From the NCBI RefSeq assembly GCF_964019385.1, contig NC_088646.1:17824976-17888975 (forward strand): a DNA stretch of 64,000 nt. The letters run 5' to 3'. Below the pieces are notes generated by a model. That model saw only the letters and a list, made by a program, of their open reading frames with translations, was not told where the DNA came from and searched no databases. Source of the DNA: Sycon ciliatum. Its lineage: Eukaryota > Porifera > Calcarea > Leucosolenida > Sycettidae. The translations under genes and the position numbers were made by a program. This document shows, piece after piece, positions 42,104-50,478 of this stretch; the first letter of the stretch is position 1, and each line of letters begins with the position of its first letter.

Positions 42104-43447
42104 CTCATTTCTCTAATAGCCGGCCCAACAATGGACTAAACACTAAACAGCTGAGCATTCTACTATCCGCAGTTTGAACGCCTCCTTCACAGCCCTTGTC
42201 TAGTGGAACCGACTCCGAACGACATGACATTGTGCAGGTGTACCTATGCATTGGATATTCAAGTGATGCTTCTCCAGGCGTATGGTGGCATGATTATGAT
42301 GATCCCAGTGCTGCCAACCTGCTCGGGTACTGTACCGGGTGCTCAGTAAGTCGTACATGGTCTTGGTCCCAGGAAGTAATGCGTCACGCGAACTGTAGCC
42401 TAGTGTAGGACAGCCAGCAATGGTGTGCAACACACGTAGACTCTACACAACGCTTGAAAGCTTTGTCACTGTCTGAGGCTCGAGGTTGCAGTCAGGAACA
42501 CTGTTTTTAGCGTGATAGTAGGTCTACTCCGCAGTTTTATGTGCTCTGCATGCAATTATGTACATAGTCATGTACATGTACATGTAGTAACATGCCATGT
42601 ACATGACTTGTAGAAAAACTGGTTCATCGTCAGCTGATCCATACTTCTCAGTTTTCCGTACGATTTCGGTCAATTTCCGTACTGCGGACGAAGAAGTGAA
42701 TTTCCGTACAAATACGGAAGGTTGGCAGCACTAGGGACCTTTCGCACCCCGCGGACGGATACGAAACGAATGCTGATTCGTCACCTGGGTTCGAGGATTC
42801 GTCAGAGTCCCTGCGGAGAACTCGTTTTCACGAATGGAGGCCTCTTCATTCGTGGCACGCTCCGAATCCGTCAGGTACACATTTATTTGGATAGGTACAC
42901 ATGTTTTGCAAGGTACACATTTTTCCCCTGATTCCATGATCCATGCACGTGTGCGTGTAAAATCCCGTACGCCAAGCTACCGGAGCCCGCGGCCGTATTC
43001 GTAGTTGCCATGCACATTTGCATGACGACTTGCGAAACCTGAAATCTGTTTTCAACGAAACGATTACGAGCCGAATCAAACTTTCGTTTCGCATTCGTTT
43101 CGTAGCAAATGCGAAAGGTCCCTACTGTCAGATCCACCCATCCCAAATCTAGATCCAAGATCATTCATTTCGTCATAATTATACGTGTACAATGTACATG
43201 TACATGCATCATCTGCTTTTGCGAGGATGTTCCCAGTGCCTTGGCTGATCCGATACTACTATTATCCTCGCTTGTTGGTGTATGGTGAATCTCTCACCTT
43301 GCTGCCTGCTGCCTCTGTGAGAAGTGTCAGTTCGACCGTGGCCGATCGAGCGTTAGCCAGCAGTGACGAGGAGCTGATCGCAGGAAGGAGTAGGAGAAGA
43401 ATACACACAGCACTGGATCCAGTGGAAGTAATCAGGCTGTAACTCAT
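36660..43447 (-). CDS. Secreted pectin acetylesterase/Notum-family hydrolase, copy 1
   Basis: Eight exons (minus strand): 43447-43298, 41289-41000, 40300-40259, 40029-39944, 39429-39336, 38871-38810, 38485-38250, 36986-36660; 428 residues. All introns are GT-AG and the joined frame is open. The N-terminus MSYSLITSTG... has a hydrophobic signal core (CILLLLLPAI). Exon 2 carries LDGTPPGYYWRQGQG and WIIHQEGGGWCFSDEDC, hallmarks of the PAE family. The nucleophile motif GCSAGG (Ser about 189) spans the exon 4/5 junction. The acid is Asp about 290 in SLYD, the His about 346 in CVAHCQ, and the C-terminal DCAYPCNHNC matches the family's cysteine-rich end. The family removes acyl groups from extracellular glycans or, for Notum, from Wnt; the substrate here is unknown. 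A Met 15 codons upstream (43492) is an alternative start. Introns hold a SINE, a LINE tail, microsatellites and MITEs. Confidence 0.88.
37174..37314. mobile_element. 141-bp MITE in PAE copy 1 intron 7, TA flanks
   Basis: The ends start CAGTGYWGCTCAATGAAATC and are inverted repeats for about 44 bp with mismatches. TA flanks both ends (37172-37173 and 37315-37316). Mariner-type non-autonomous pattern. Confidence 0.75.
37561..37840. mobile_element. Foldback element A in PAE copy 1 intron 7
   Basis: The arms (about 37561-37640 and about 37757-37840) are reverse complements. They start MAAGAGTACATA and share AGAGTGTGCA and GATCCAGCTCTGCATAGGGT. It lies immediately beside foldback B, with which it shares termini. 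Confidence 0.8.
37849..38118. mobile_element. Foldback element B in PAE copy 1 intron 7
   Basis: The arms (about 37849-37925 and about 38036-38118) are reverse complements. The termini are CAAGAGTACATAACCCC followed by AGAGTGTGCA, as in element A. The sub-terminal block GACGGCAGAACTTCACATCA is different from A. The two are adjacent, separated by only 8 bases. Confidence 0.8.
40389..40774 (+). repeat. tRNA-derived SINE-like repeat, copy 2 (PAE copy 1 intron 2)
   Basis: It aligns end to end with 34533-34935: the same hairpin near the 5' end, a B box GGTTCGAATCC at about 40659-40669 and the same 3' end GTGTCGTATTACCCTC. It lies antisense inside an intron of the first PAE gene. Confidence 0.6.
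41402..41503. repeat. (TG)n microsatellite
   Basis: Near-pure TG repeat in intron 1 of the first PAE gene. Confidence 0.97.
41585..41618. repeat. Tiny palindrome of the CCAGGGAGT family
   Basis: A 34-bp imperfect palindrome: CAGGGAGTACTAAAACC and CAGTACTCCCTAG. Same family as 15530, 25800 and 43610. Confidence 0.65.
41716..42097 (+). pseudogene. LINE ORF2 C-terminal fragment with (TG)n tail
   Basis: The frame (plus, stop at 41987-41989) shows the tail of LINE polyproteins: YKRPQHGPKKRWRDVVSSDF, then DWYDTAQERSTWFQCC, then a C2H2-like finger CPNYRCDRVFRRPGDLKRHAPYC. The RT and endonuclease parts are missing (5' truncation). About 55 bp after the stop the element ends in (TG)27 at 42044-42097, consistent with the short-repeat 3' tails some LINE clades use. 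It is in the antisense direction within intron 1 of the first PAE gene. Confidence 0.75.
42734..43122. mobile_element. 389-bp MITE, TA flanks
   Basis: The ends GGGACCTTTCGCA are inverted repeats, with sub-terminal TACGAAACGAATGC shared. TA lies at both edges (42732-42733 and 43123-43124). No coding capacity. It is in intron 1 of the first PAE gene. Confidence 0.75.
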
Positions 43448-43609
43448 CTTCACGTCCGGGGGAGACCAGGGAATTCCCAGCGCAAAGCTCAAGGAGACCG
43501 CAAGCCCTTTTTAGTCTAGGTATTTTCGTCCGAAGTAAACAGCCACAAACTTATTACCCGTTCATTGATCGCCAACATGTGTACTTGTAACCATAATGAT
43601 TACCAGTAG

Positions 43610-43638
43610 CCAGGGAGTCGTATTATACGAATCCCTGC
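43610..43638. repeat. Tiny palindrome of the CCAGGGAGT family
   Basis: CCAGGGAGTCGTATTATACG is followed by AATCCCTG; an imperfect short palindrome upstream of the first PAE gene. Confidence 0.6.
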
Positions 43639-43958
43639 CACTGCCAGTAACCAAGCGTAGTAGTGCTACTTGACGTTAGATATCCGCGTAGCGCCAGCCC
43701 ATGCCTGTTTGCACAGCACCTTGGCAACAGTCTAGCCATAACCATGATGATAACCTGGTAACGACTTACGTAGGTGGTGATCACAATAGATTTGGTCTCC
43801 ATGACGGCGAGTTTCCCTGACTGTACAAACACAGATCGCTTCTGCTGCTGCTTTCGTTTTCTAGTGAGTGCGGTAAAAAGATTTCGTTGACGGATTGCAC
43901 ACTGTACAGGACGTTCCTAAATGAGGGGAATGAATGGACTCCGCGCTCCTATTATTAA

Positions 43959-44819
43959 AGGGGAAGTATACCCTAAAATCAAATTTTCACCAGTTGTAGT
44001 CTTCGGGGTGCTGAGTCGAATGGTCTTGGTCCGAGGAAGCTGAGACGCTCCCTTCCTACTTGAATCCCAATCGAACTCGCGCACTTCCACCGAAACTGGG
44101 TGACTGCGCCCTACTAGATGGGGATTTGTATGCAAAATGTCACTAAAAGCGCCATTTCGTTCTTATAAAAGCACGGATGACCGCGATTGGCCCATATGTT
44201 GTAGTCTTTTGGACGCTGAGTCGACTGGTTTTGGTTCGAAAAGGCTGCGATGCAGCGTTCCTCCTTTATTCCCAATCGAACATGGTTGAACAAGCGGTCA
44301 CGTGCTCCTGCGTACACCAGTCAGCTGGTCACCGTGCCTGCAGGGTACAACTTACTAGCCTGTTTGACCTTTTTTGGGTGCAGTCCTGTCACTCGAGTTG
44401 AACTCGAGTTGAACCTTGGTGTGAAAGTTGTCGCCTGCTGGCGCGGTGACCAGGTGATTTGGGCACCCAGGAGCACGTGACCGCTTGTTCAACCATGTTC
44501 GATTGGGAATAAAGGAGGAACGCTGCATCGCAGCCTTTTCGGACCAAAACCAGTCGACTCAGCGTCCAAAAGACTACAACATATGGGCCAATCGCGGTCA
44601 TCCGTGCTTTTATAAGAACGAAATGGCGCTTTTAGTGACATTTTGCATACAAATCCCCATCTAGTAGGGCGCAGTCACCCAGTTTCGGTGGAAGTGCGCG
44701 AGTTCGATTGGGATTCAAGTAGGAAGGGAGCGTCGCAGCTTCCTCGGACCAAGACCATTCGACTCAGCACCCAGAAGACTACAACTGGTGAAATTTTGAT
44801 TTTAGGGTATACTTCCCCT
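43959..44819. mobile_element. TTAA-flanked palindromic foldback element, copy 2
   Basis: Same family as 32938-33802 (861 versus 865 bp) with the same AGGGGAAGTATACCCTAAAA ends and TTAA at both edges (43955-43958 and 44820-44823). Its asymmetric central segment (about 44310-44470) is in the opposite orientation relative to copy 1. It ends 73 bp before the retrotransposon. Confidence 0.87.
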
Positions 44820-44892
44820 TTAACCACATCACGTCATGTATTACCGAGTATGGTTTACAAACAATTGTGCACTACCCTCGTTGATTATTTAC

Positions 44893-45118
44893 TGCAAGTT
44901 TTGCGTAGCTAAAGTATGTTAACGCGGTGACGTAATGTTTTCACTGTATGCTGATGTCTATCACGCGCGTGTTCGCGCCAGCTCACGGATGCGCCGTTGT
45001 GCGCATGCGCAAACTCTCCCAGCAGCTCGCTTTGCATACGTACGCCCTTCAGCAGCCTTCGTGCCTGGCTCTCTTTGTTAGTTGCATTGGCTCGCATGAC
45101 TCTTGCTCCGTGTTTTCA
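44893..45118 (+). repeat. Split direct repeat A1
   Basis: Near-identical to A2 (48894-49119), from TGCAAGTTTTGCG to CCGTGTTTTCA. The near-identity suggests a fairly recent insertion. It would hold the 5' promoter of the element. Confidence 0.92.
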
Positions 45119-45194
45119 AACTCCGGAGTTCTTCAGTTCTGTTCAGACTTCCTTGTACAAGGTGACATCGTCGTTTCGGTCTCTTGTTGCCTAG

Positions 45195-46442
45195 TTGTGG
45201 TGTCCAGTCCCTGGGCGGGCTGGAATTCTGAGTGCTGTATCCGCGGAGTGGTTTACTCAAATTTTCTCAAATTTTCCCACGCTGAGGCAAGAGATGTCGC
45301 GCAGGTCCGCCAGGTCATCTTCTAGCCCCTACGCTAGAGCAACATCCTCCCCTGCTCCTGGAACCACCCAGGCCAGAGCCCCGGCCCAGAACCTCGCGCC
45401 GCCTCGTGCTCCTCGTGCTTCGGCTCTACCTGGCCAAGTGCCTCCGTCTCAGTCAATGCCGGCCGGCCACCCACCCCAGCCCACGCTGGCGAGCCAGATC
45501 TCCGCCGCCGTGGCTGTTGCTATTCAGCCTCTGGCCGACAAGGTTACCCTGCTGGAGCAGGCTGGCGCAGCCCAACTCGCCGGCCCAGGAACTGGCGTAA
45601 ACTCGGGACTCGCTCATGTTCCGACGTTCAGCGGGGCCTCGCTTTGTGCTGCCGGATCAATCGCCACTGCAGCGCCGGTTTTACCAGTATCAGTACCGGC
45701 TGCCAGCCACCCGACACAACAGTGGCCGTCATCTGGAGACCTCCCCGTGGTGCCGCCTCGCCTTCGAGACCGGATTGTGCGAGGTGAGTTCACAGAATTA
45801 AGCGATTTGCTGCCTGAATCCCTGGGCTTCGAGGGGGATCATGATGTGATGCAACTCGACGTGGGCGCGGGCCGATCTGTGCAGCTCGTCCCCAAATCTT
45901 CCCACCGGCAACCCGCCAAACGACACATCTATGATCTTGCCACATGGGTGGAAGCGTTCACCACATACTCGAGGGTGCTGGCCGACGCCTCACCACAGCT
46001 GGCAGGTGATCTCTGGGCGTATCAGGCCATCATTGTCGATGCCAACGTCCGGTTCCACAATGATGCCTGGCTGTCCTACGACCGCAAATTCCGTATGGCC
46101 ACGGCGTCCCTCCCTCACCGCTATTCCTGGTCCGTCATTGACCCGAACCTGTGGCAGTCTTGTCTCACGGGCCGTGGGCGGCCTCCGTGCCAGCGTTGCT
46201 CCATGGTCCATCCAAGTCAGCCCAGCAGCTGCCCCTTTCGTGGGGGGCTCCCAGCCCCAACAGCGCCTACGGGGAGCCAGTTCTCGCACCAGCCTGGCTT
46301 TGACGGCAAAGCCATCTGTCGTAATTTCAACTTCGGCAGCTGCTTGCTCTCCCCCTGCTCCAGAGCACACGTCTGCATCCAGTGCCGCGGCCGTCACCCC
46401 GCACGCCAATGCTCCAAGTCTGGTGACTCGACCAAGAAATAA
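45195..46442 (+). CDS. Gag-like protein of the YR retrotransposon
   Basis: An open frame to the stop at 46440-46442. The first in-frame Met that looks natural is at 45294 (MSRRSARSSSS), giving 382 residues; the frame is open from 45195. A Pro/Ala/Ser-rich N-terminal half is followed by a conserved region (VPPRLRDRIVRGEFTELSDL, then DLATWVEAFTTYSRVLAD and WLSYDRKFRMATAS) typical of DIRS/Ngaro ORF1 proteins. A Cys-rich C-terminus, CRNFNFGSCLLSPCSRAHVC followed by CRGRHPARQC, forms a CCCH finger and a knuckle-like motif for RNA binding. No internal stop, so this part looks intact. Confidence 0.85.
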   Translation: MWCPVPGRAGILSAVSAEWFTQIFSNFPTLRQEMSRRSARSSSSPYARATSSPAPGTTQARAPAQNLAPPRAPRASALPGQVPPSQSMPAGHPPQPTLASQISAAVAVAIQPLADKVTLLEQAGAAQLAGPGTGVNSGLAHVPTFSGASLCAAGSIATAAPVLPVSVPAASHPTQQWPSSGDLPVVPPRLRDRIVRGEFTELSDLLPESLGFEGDHDVMQLDVGAGRSVQLVPKSSHRQPAKRHIYDLATWVEAFTTYSRVLADASPQLAGDLWAYQAIIVDANVRFHNDAWLSYDRKFRMATASLPHRYSWSVIDPNLWQSCLTGRGRPPCQRCSMVHPSQPSSCPFRGGLPAPTAPTGSQFSHQPGFDGKAICRNFNFGSCLLSPCSRAHVCIQCRGRHPARQCSKSGDSTKK

Positions 46443-46473
46443 CTCTCACCCCAGTGGTGACGCTGCTTTATAG

Positions 46474-47500
46474 GTGCCCACTAGCACGCCTGTTCATGTT
46501 CAGCGCTTTATCAATCTTCCCTCTCCTCATCCAAATGCAGTATTTCGCTCTTATGGTTCACAAGGCATGCAGTATGGCTTTCGTATTGGCAGCTTTCGCC
46601 CCATTGCATCTTCTGTTATGTCTCCTAATCACTCTTCGGCTTGTGCTTGCCCTGCTGAGGTTACTACTCATCTGCTTAACTGTTGTGACCGCGGAGAAAC
46701 TGCGGGCCCATTTGCATCTCCGCCATTCCCTCACATGCATATTTCTGGTTTGGGTGCTATCCCGAAGTCTGATGGCAAACTGCGTATCATCCACGACCTC
46801 TCGCCCCCTGCCGGCTCGAGTGTGAATGACGGTATATCTCGGGATGAATTCAGCCTGCAGTACGAAACTGTCGATACAGCTATCTCTCTGATCATGCAGG
46901 CAGGGTGTGGCGCTCTTTTGACGAAGGTCGACAGGAATGCATTCCGTCTCTGTCCTGTTGCCCCCTGTGACTGGCCTCTTCTGGGCATCTTCTGGCAGGG
47001 ACAATTCTATCATGACAAAGTGCTACCATTTGGATTGCGTTCTGCGCCATACATATTCGATAAATTCGCCACAGCAGTCCAGTTTATTCTCGAGGATGCA
47101 TGCCACCTAAGCCAATTACTCCCCTACCTGGACGACTTTCTGAACGTTAGTCCGCCCCACCTGCCCGTTGCGGAACATCATCGCTCACATATCTTAGACA
47201 TGCTCCGCTATTTGCAGATACCGGTGGCCTCTGAGAAAGTCGAAGGCCCATCCACATGTCTCACCTTCCTCGGCCTGGAGCTGGATTCGCTGACGTTTGA
47301 GATCCGGTTACCGTCCGCCAAACATGGGGCGTATCTCGGCAAAGTCAACGGCCTCCTTCAATCAGGCATGGCGTCCCGGCGCGAACTCGCCTCCGTGTTG
47401 GGCAATCTCTCGTTCGCGGCCCGGGCTATTCCTGTCAGTCGTACCTTCCTGAGGCGCCTGTACGACCTTGACCGTGCAACAAGCAACCTTCCAAAGCACA
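46474..47500 (+). pseudogene. Reverse transcriptase of the YR retrotransposon, RNase H lost
   Basis: Translation shows DIRS-type RT blocks in order: GLGAIPKSDGKLRIIHDLSP, LLTKVDRNAFRLCPV, LPFGLRSAPYIFDKFATAVQ, the catalytic YLDDFLNV (about 47127-47150), and the thumb region TFLGLELDSLTFEIRLPS to LASVLGNLSFAARAIPVSRT. RT homology ends at about 47480 (FLRRLYDL). The recombinase begins within about 20-30 bp in another frame, whereas intact elements have an RNase H domain of roughly 100 or more residues there. An internal deletion with a frame change is inferred. Confidence 0.85.
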
Positions 47501-48417
47501 AGGTTCTCTCTGGCAATAGCACCGTCATCCAGGAGGACATACTCAGCTTCAGAGCGGCGGTACCTGGATTTCTGTCAGCAGCATGGCGTTGTGGCCCTGC
47601 CTGGAAGCGACGTTCCACTGTGCTACTACGCAGCCCTCCTCATGCGCACACTGCGGCCGGCCTCGGTTCGCACATATATGTCAGCCATCTGGAACTTACA
47701 CGTCGAAATGGGCCTCGAGTACCCGAATCAGCCGACGTCCCTGCTGTCACGAGTGTTAAGAGGCATAGCCCGTTCGTCGGGACCTGGCCGCCCTCGTTTG
47801 CCTATCACAACACCCATCCTCCGGCAACTCTGCCAACGCCTCCAAGTTTCCTCCATGCGGCACTCAGTTGACTAGGCAATGCTGCAGTGCGCCTTCACCC
47901 TGGCCTTTTATGGCTTCCTGCGCTGTAGTGTGAGCTCACCTCGTTGACGTTTGGCAACGTGGCCCTGGACCAACAATCATTTCGTATCACCATCACGCTG
48001 CTGCAATCAAAGACGGACCCGGACGGTAGGGGCACGGTAGTCCACGTGGGCGGCTGTACCTATGTCATCAGCTGCCCTGTTACGGCGATGGTGCGGTACC
48101 TGACGGCAGTGTCGGCAGAGTCCCAATCTCCTAGAGATCAGCTGCTCGTCTACCACAATGGCCAGCCTCTGGCACGAGCGGACGTCACGAGGGAGGTGCG
48201 GACCCTCCTACCGCTTTGTGGGATTACAGATCCGTCCAGCTATGCCAGCCACTCATTCCGGATCGGAGCAGCCACGTCTGCAGCTATCGCAGGCGTACCA
48301 GAGCACGTGATCCGCCATATGGGGCGATGGCGCAGCGACGCCGTGCTGCGCTATATCCGTGTTGAGCCATCCGAGGTGCGGCTAGTATCAGAGAAGCTAG
48401 CCACAGTGAGTGACTGA
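47468..48417 (+). pseudogene. Tyrosine recombinase of the YR retrotransposon, disrupted
   Basis: The N-terminal SAM-like part (SSRRTYSASERRYLDFCQQH, then ASVRTYMSAIWNLHVEMGLE) lies in one frame. The catalytic part lies in another frame from about 47934 and includes SHSFRIGAATSAAIAGVPEH (H-x-x-R) and HMGRWRSDAVLRYIR (His/Trp box and Tyr nucleophile). The first catalytic Arg is in FYGFLRCS just before the break. An in-frame TAG lies at 47873-47875 and a 2-nt shift near 47930, so this copy cannot make full-length recombinase. All four catalytic positions are still recognisable. Confidence 0.87.
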
Positions 48418-48589
48418 CCAGTAGCGCTGCACCTTGACGAATGTCTCCTCCGGTATACATACCAACTCTCAGTACCGCTATCGGTACCTAGATTTCTTGA
48501 CTGCTAGCAGCTCCTGCTATACTCCTCGTTCAATGCTCGCGTTATTTCTGAGCACTGATTTATTTGGTTGGCCCACCAGGGTAACTAGC

Positions 48590-48893
48590 TTGGGCACTGA
48601 ACTCTCAGTAGCTGGCAGCATTCTCTCTACTCTCCCGAATCACTCTATTCGGTTACTGCCCTTGGCAGGTCAGCCGCCATTTCGGTCTCACTCCGAATCA
48701 CTCTATTCGGTTACTGCCCTTGGCAGGTCAGCCGCCATTTCGGTCTCACTCTCGGTCCCCGCCTCTGTCGGGTCGGCCGCCTCCATGGTTACACACTGCC
48801 AGCTCCTTCGCCCAGTTACCCTGTGGTGCCAACCAACTACTGCTGTGTCTGTGTGTGGGTCGTGTATGCCTCCGCGTACGGAGCATGCGTTAA
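48590..48893 (+). repeat. Split direct repeat B1
   Basis: Matches B2 at 49236-49539 over 304 bp. It contains an internal 58-bp tandem duplication (starts CCGAATCACTCTATTCGGTT). Confidence 0.92.
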
Positions 48894-49119
48894 TGCAAGT
48901 TTTGCGTAGCTAAAGTATGTTAACGCGGTGACGTAATGTTTTCACTGTATGCTGATGTCTATCACGCGCGTGTTCGCGCCAGCTCACGGATGCGCCGTTG
49001 TGCGCATGCGCAAACTCTCCCAGCAGCTCGCTTTGCATACGTACGCCCTTCAGCAGCCTTCGTGCCTGGCTCTCTTTGTTAGTTGCATTGGCTCGCATGA
49101 CTCTTGCTCCGTGTTTTCA
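48894..49119 (+). repeat. Split direct repeat A2
   Basis: Matches A1; directly adjacent to B1 with no spacer. Confidence 0.92.
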
Positions 49120-49235
49120 CCCACCCACCCACACCGACTTCATTGTGTTACAATTCTTATTCTGTAGCACCCCGCTTATACTACTAACCTCATTCGTCTT
49201 CCAAACTCACTCTGCTAAACAAAAACAAGCAGGGA

Positions 49236-49539
49236 TTGGGCACTGAACTCTCAGTAGCTGGCAGCATTCTCTCTACTCTCCCGAATCACTCTATTCGGTT
49301 ACTGCCCTTGGCAGGTCAGCCGCCATTTCGGTCTCACTCCGAATCACTCTATTCGGTTACTGCCCTTGGCAGGTCAGCCGCCATTTCGGTCTCACTCTCG
49401 GTCCCCGCCTCTGTCGGGTCGGCCGCCTCCATGGTTACACACTGCCAGCTCCTTCGCCCAGTTACCCTGTGGTGCCAACCAACTACTGCTGTGTCTGTGT
49501 GTGGGTCGTGTATGCCTCCGCGTACGGAGCATGCGTTAA
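49236..49539 (+). repeat. Split direct repeat B2 (3' end of element)
   Basis: Matches B1, with the same 58-bp internal duplication. It is separated from A2 by 116 bp beginning CCCACCCACCCACA that is not part of either repeat. Confidence 0.92.
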
Positions 49540-50156
49540 GACCTGATCAGTCCCCTTGGAAACCTGGGAACCACCTTGGCGGCCAGTTTGATGGTGACGG
49601 CCTGGGTTGGCGGTTGCTCAGTCCTGGTAACAATCACATGTCTCCTTTCATCAACCAGGCATACATGTACTGTACGACGGTAGACACGATAGCAAGCACC
49701 ACCAATGACAGTGCTGTACACAATAAGGATGTACGGTAGAAGTATTTTTCGAATGAAGATTAGGGACCGGTTTCAACGGAGTGTGGGTGTTTCACGGAAT
49801 TACATCTCAGAACATCGTGTAAGCATCACCAACGACAGCAATGTATATCGCAAGATGATAATTATTATGTAAGCGATGCCGATGCACCTCTTGTTGCCTC
49901 ATTTTCATATCCCGACCTGGCCACTTGCTACTTGCCTTGACCATACTCTCTGCATAACCGACAAAGTATCAGAAACAGCTAGGGAATTTATATAGCATTT
50001 TGGCCCTTGGCCACTATCAGGGATTTTCTTGGCATAGTATTATATTGGCTGTGCAGAGAGTTTAGTTGGGGCAGCAGCTGGCAGTTGATCAGCTCGGGAC
50101 AAGAAAGTTCGGAAATTTGAATAAATACATGTGCTGACGAAAGGGAGAACAAAAGC
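49540..50156. other. Intergenic, no recognisable feature
   Basis: The spacer between the YR element and the 3' end of the second PAE gene. I see no gene. Confidence 0.4.
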
Positions 50157-50472
50157 GGAATCCAGAGTTAACATACTGAAATCCAGAGTTAACATACTGA
50201 AATCCAGAGTTAACATACTGAAATCCAGAGTTCACATACTGAAATTCAGAGTTAACATTCTGAAATCCAGAGTTAACATACTGAAATCCAGAGTTAACAT
50301 ACTGAAATCCAGAGTTCACATACTGAAATTCAGAGTTAACATTCTGAAATCCAGAGTTAACATACTGAAATCCAGAGTTAACATACTGAAATCCAGAGTA
50401 AACATACTGAAATCCAGAGTTAACATACTGAAATCCAGAGTTAACATACTGGAATCCAGAGTTGACATGCTG
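50157..50472. repeat. 21-bp tandem repeat, 15 copies
   Basis: Unit AATCCAGAGTTAACATACTG plus one A (21 bp), with point variants (GTTCAC for GTTAAC in some copies, ATTCAG for ATCCAG). The unit length is a multiple of three, so open periodic frames exist on both strands; these are artefacts. The array begins 7 bp beyond the stop codon of the second PAE gene and so probably lies in its 3' UTR. Most units contain the palindrome GTTAAC. Confidence 0.97.
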
Positions 50473-50478
50473 TAAATA

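Larger units (their letters stand above)
44893..49539 (+). mobile_element. Ngaro/PAT-like tyrosine-recombinase retrotransposon
   Basis: A complete split-direct-repeat layout is present: A1 44893-45118, B1 48590-48893, A2 48894-49119, B2 49236-49539. A copies are 226 bp and B copies 304 bp; B1 abuts A2, and a 116-bp segment separates A2 from B2. This A1-ORFs-B1-A2-B2 order defines PAT/Ngaro elements of the DIRS order, which integrate via a tyrosine recombinase from a circular intermediate and make no target duplication; none is visible here. The internal part encodes a Gag-like protein, reverse transcriptase and recombinase. The copy is defective: RNase H is missing and the recombinase frame is broken. 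Confidence 0.9.

Noticed and set aside
46558..47013. 151-codon minus-strand frame
   Set aside because: Antisense shadow of the retrotransposon reverse transcriptase.
44893..49119. A1/A2 as long terminal repeats of an LTR retrotransposon
   Set aside because: No TG...CA ends with target duplication, no integrase or protease; the B1/B2 pair and the tyrosine recombinase fit the split-direct-repeat design instead.
50131..50475. 114-codon frame with a VNILKSR heptad repeat
   Set aside because: The 21-bp tandem unit is a multiple of three and opens several frames on both strands; it is antisense to the 3' end of the second PAE gene and has no promoter or splice context.
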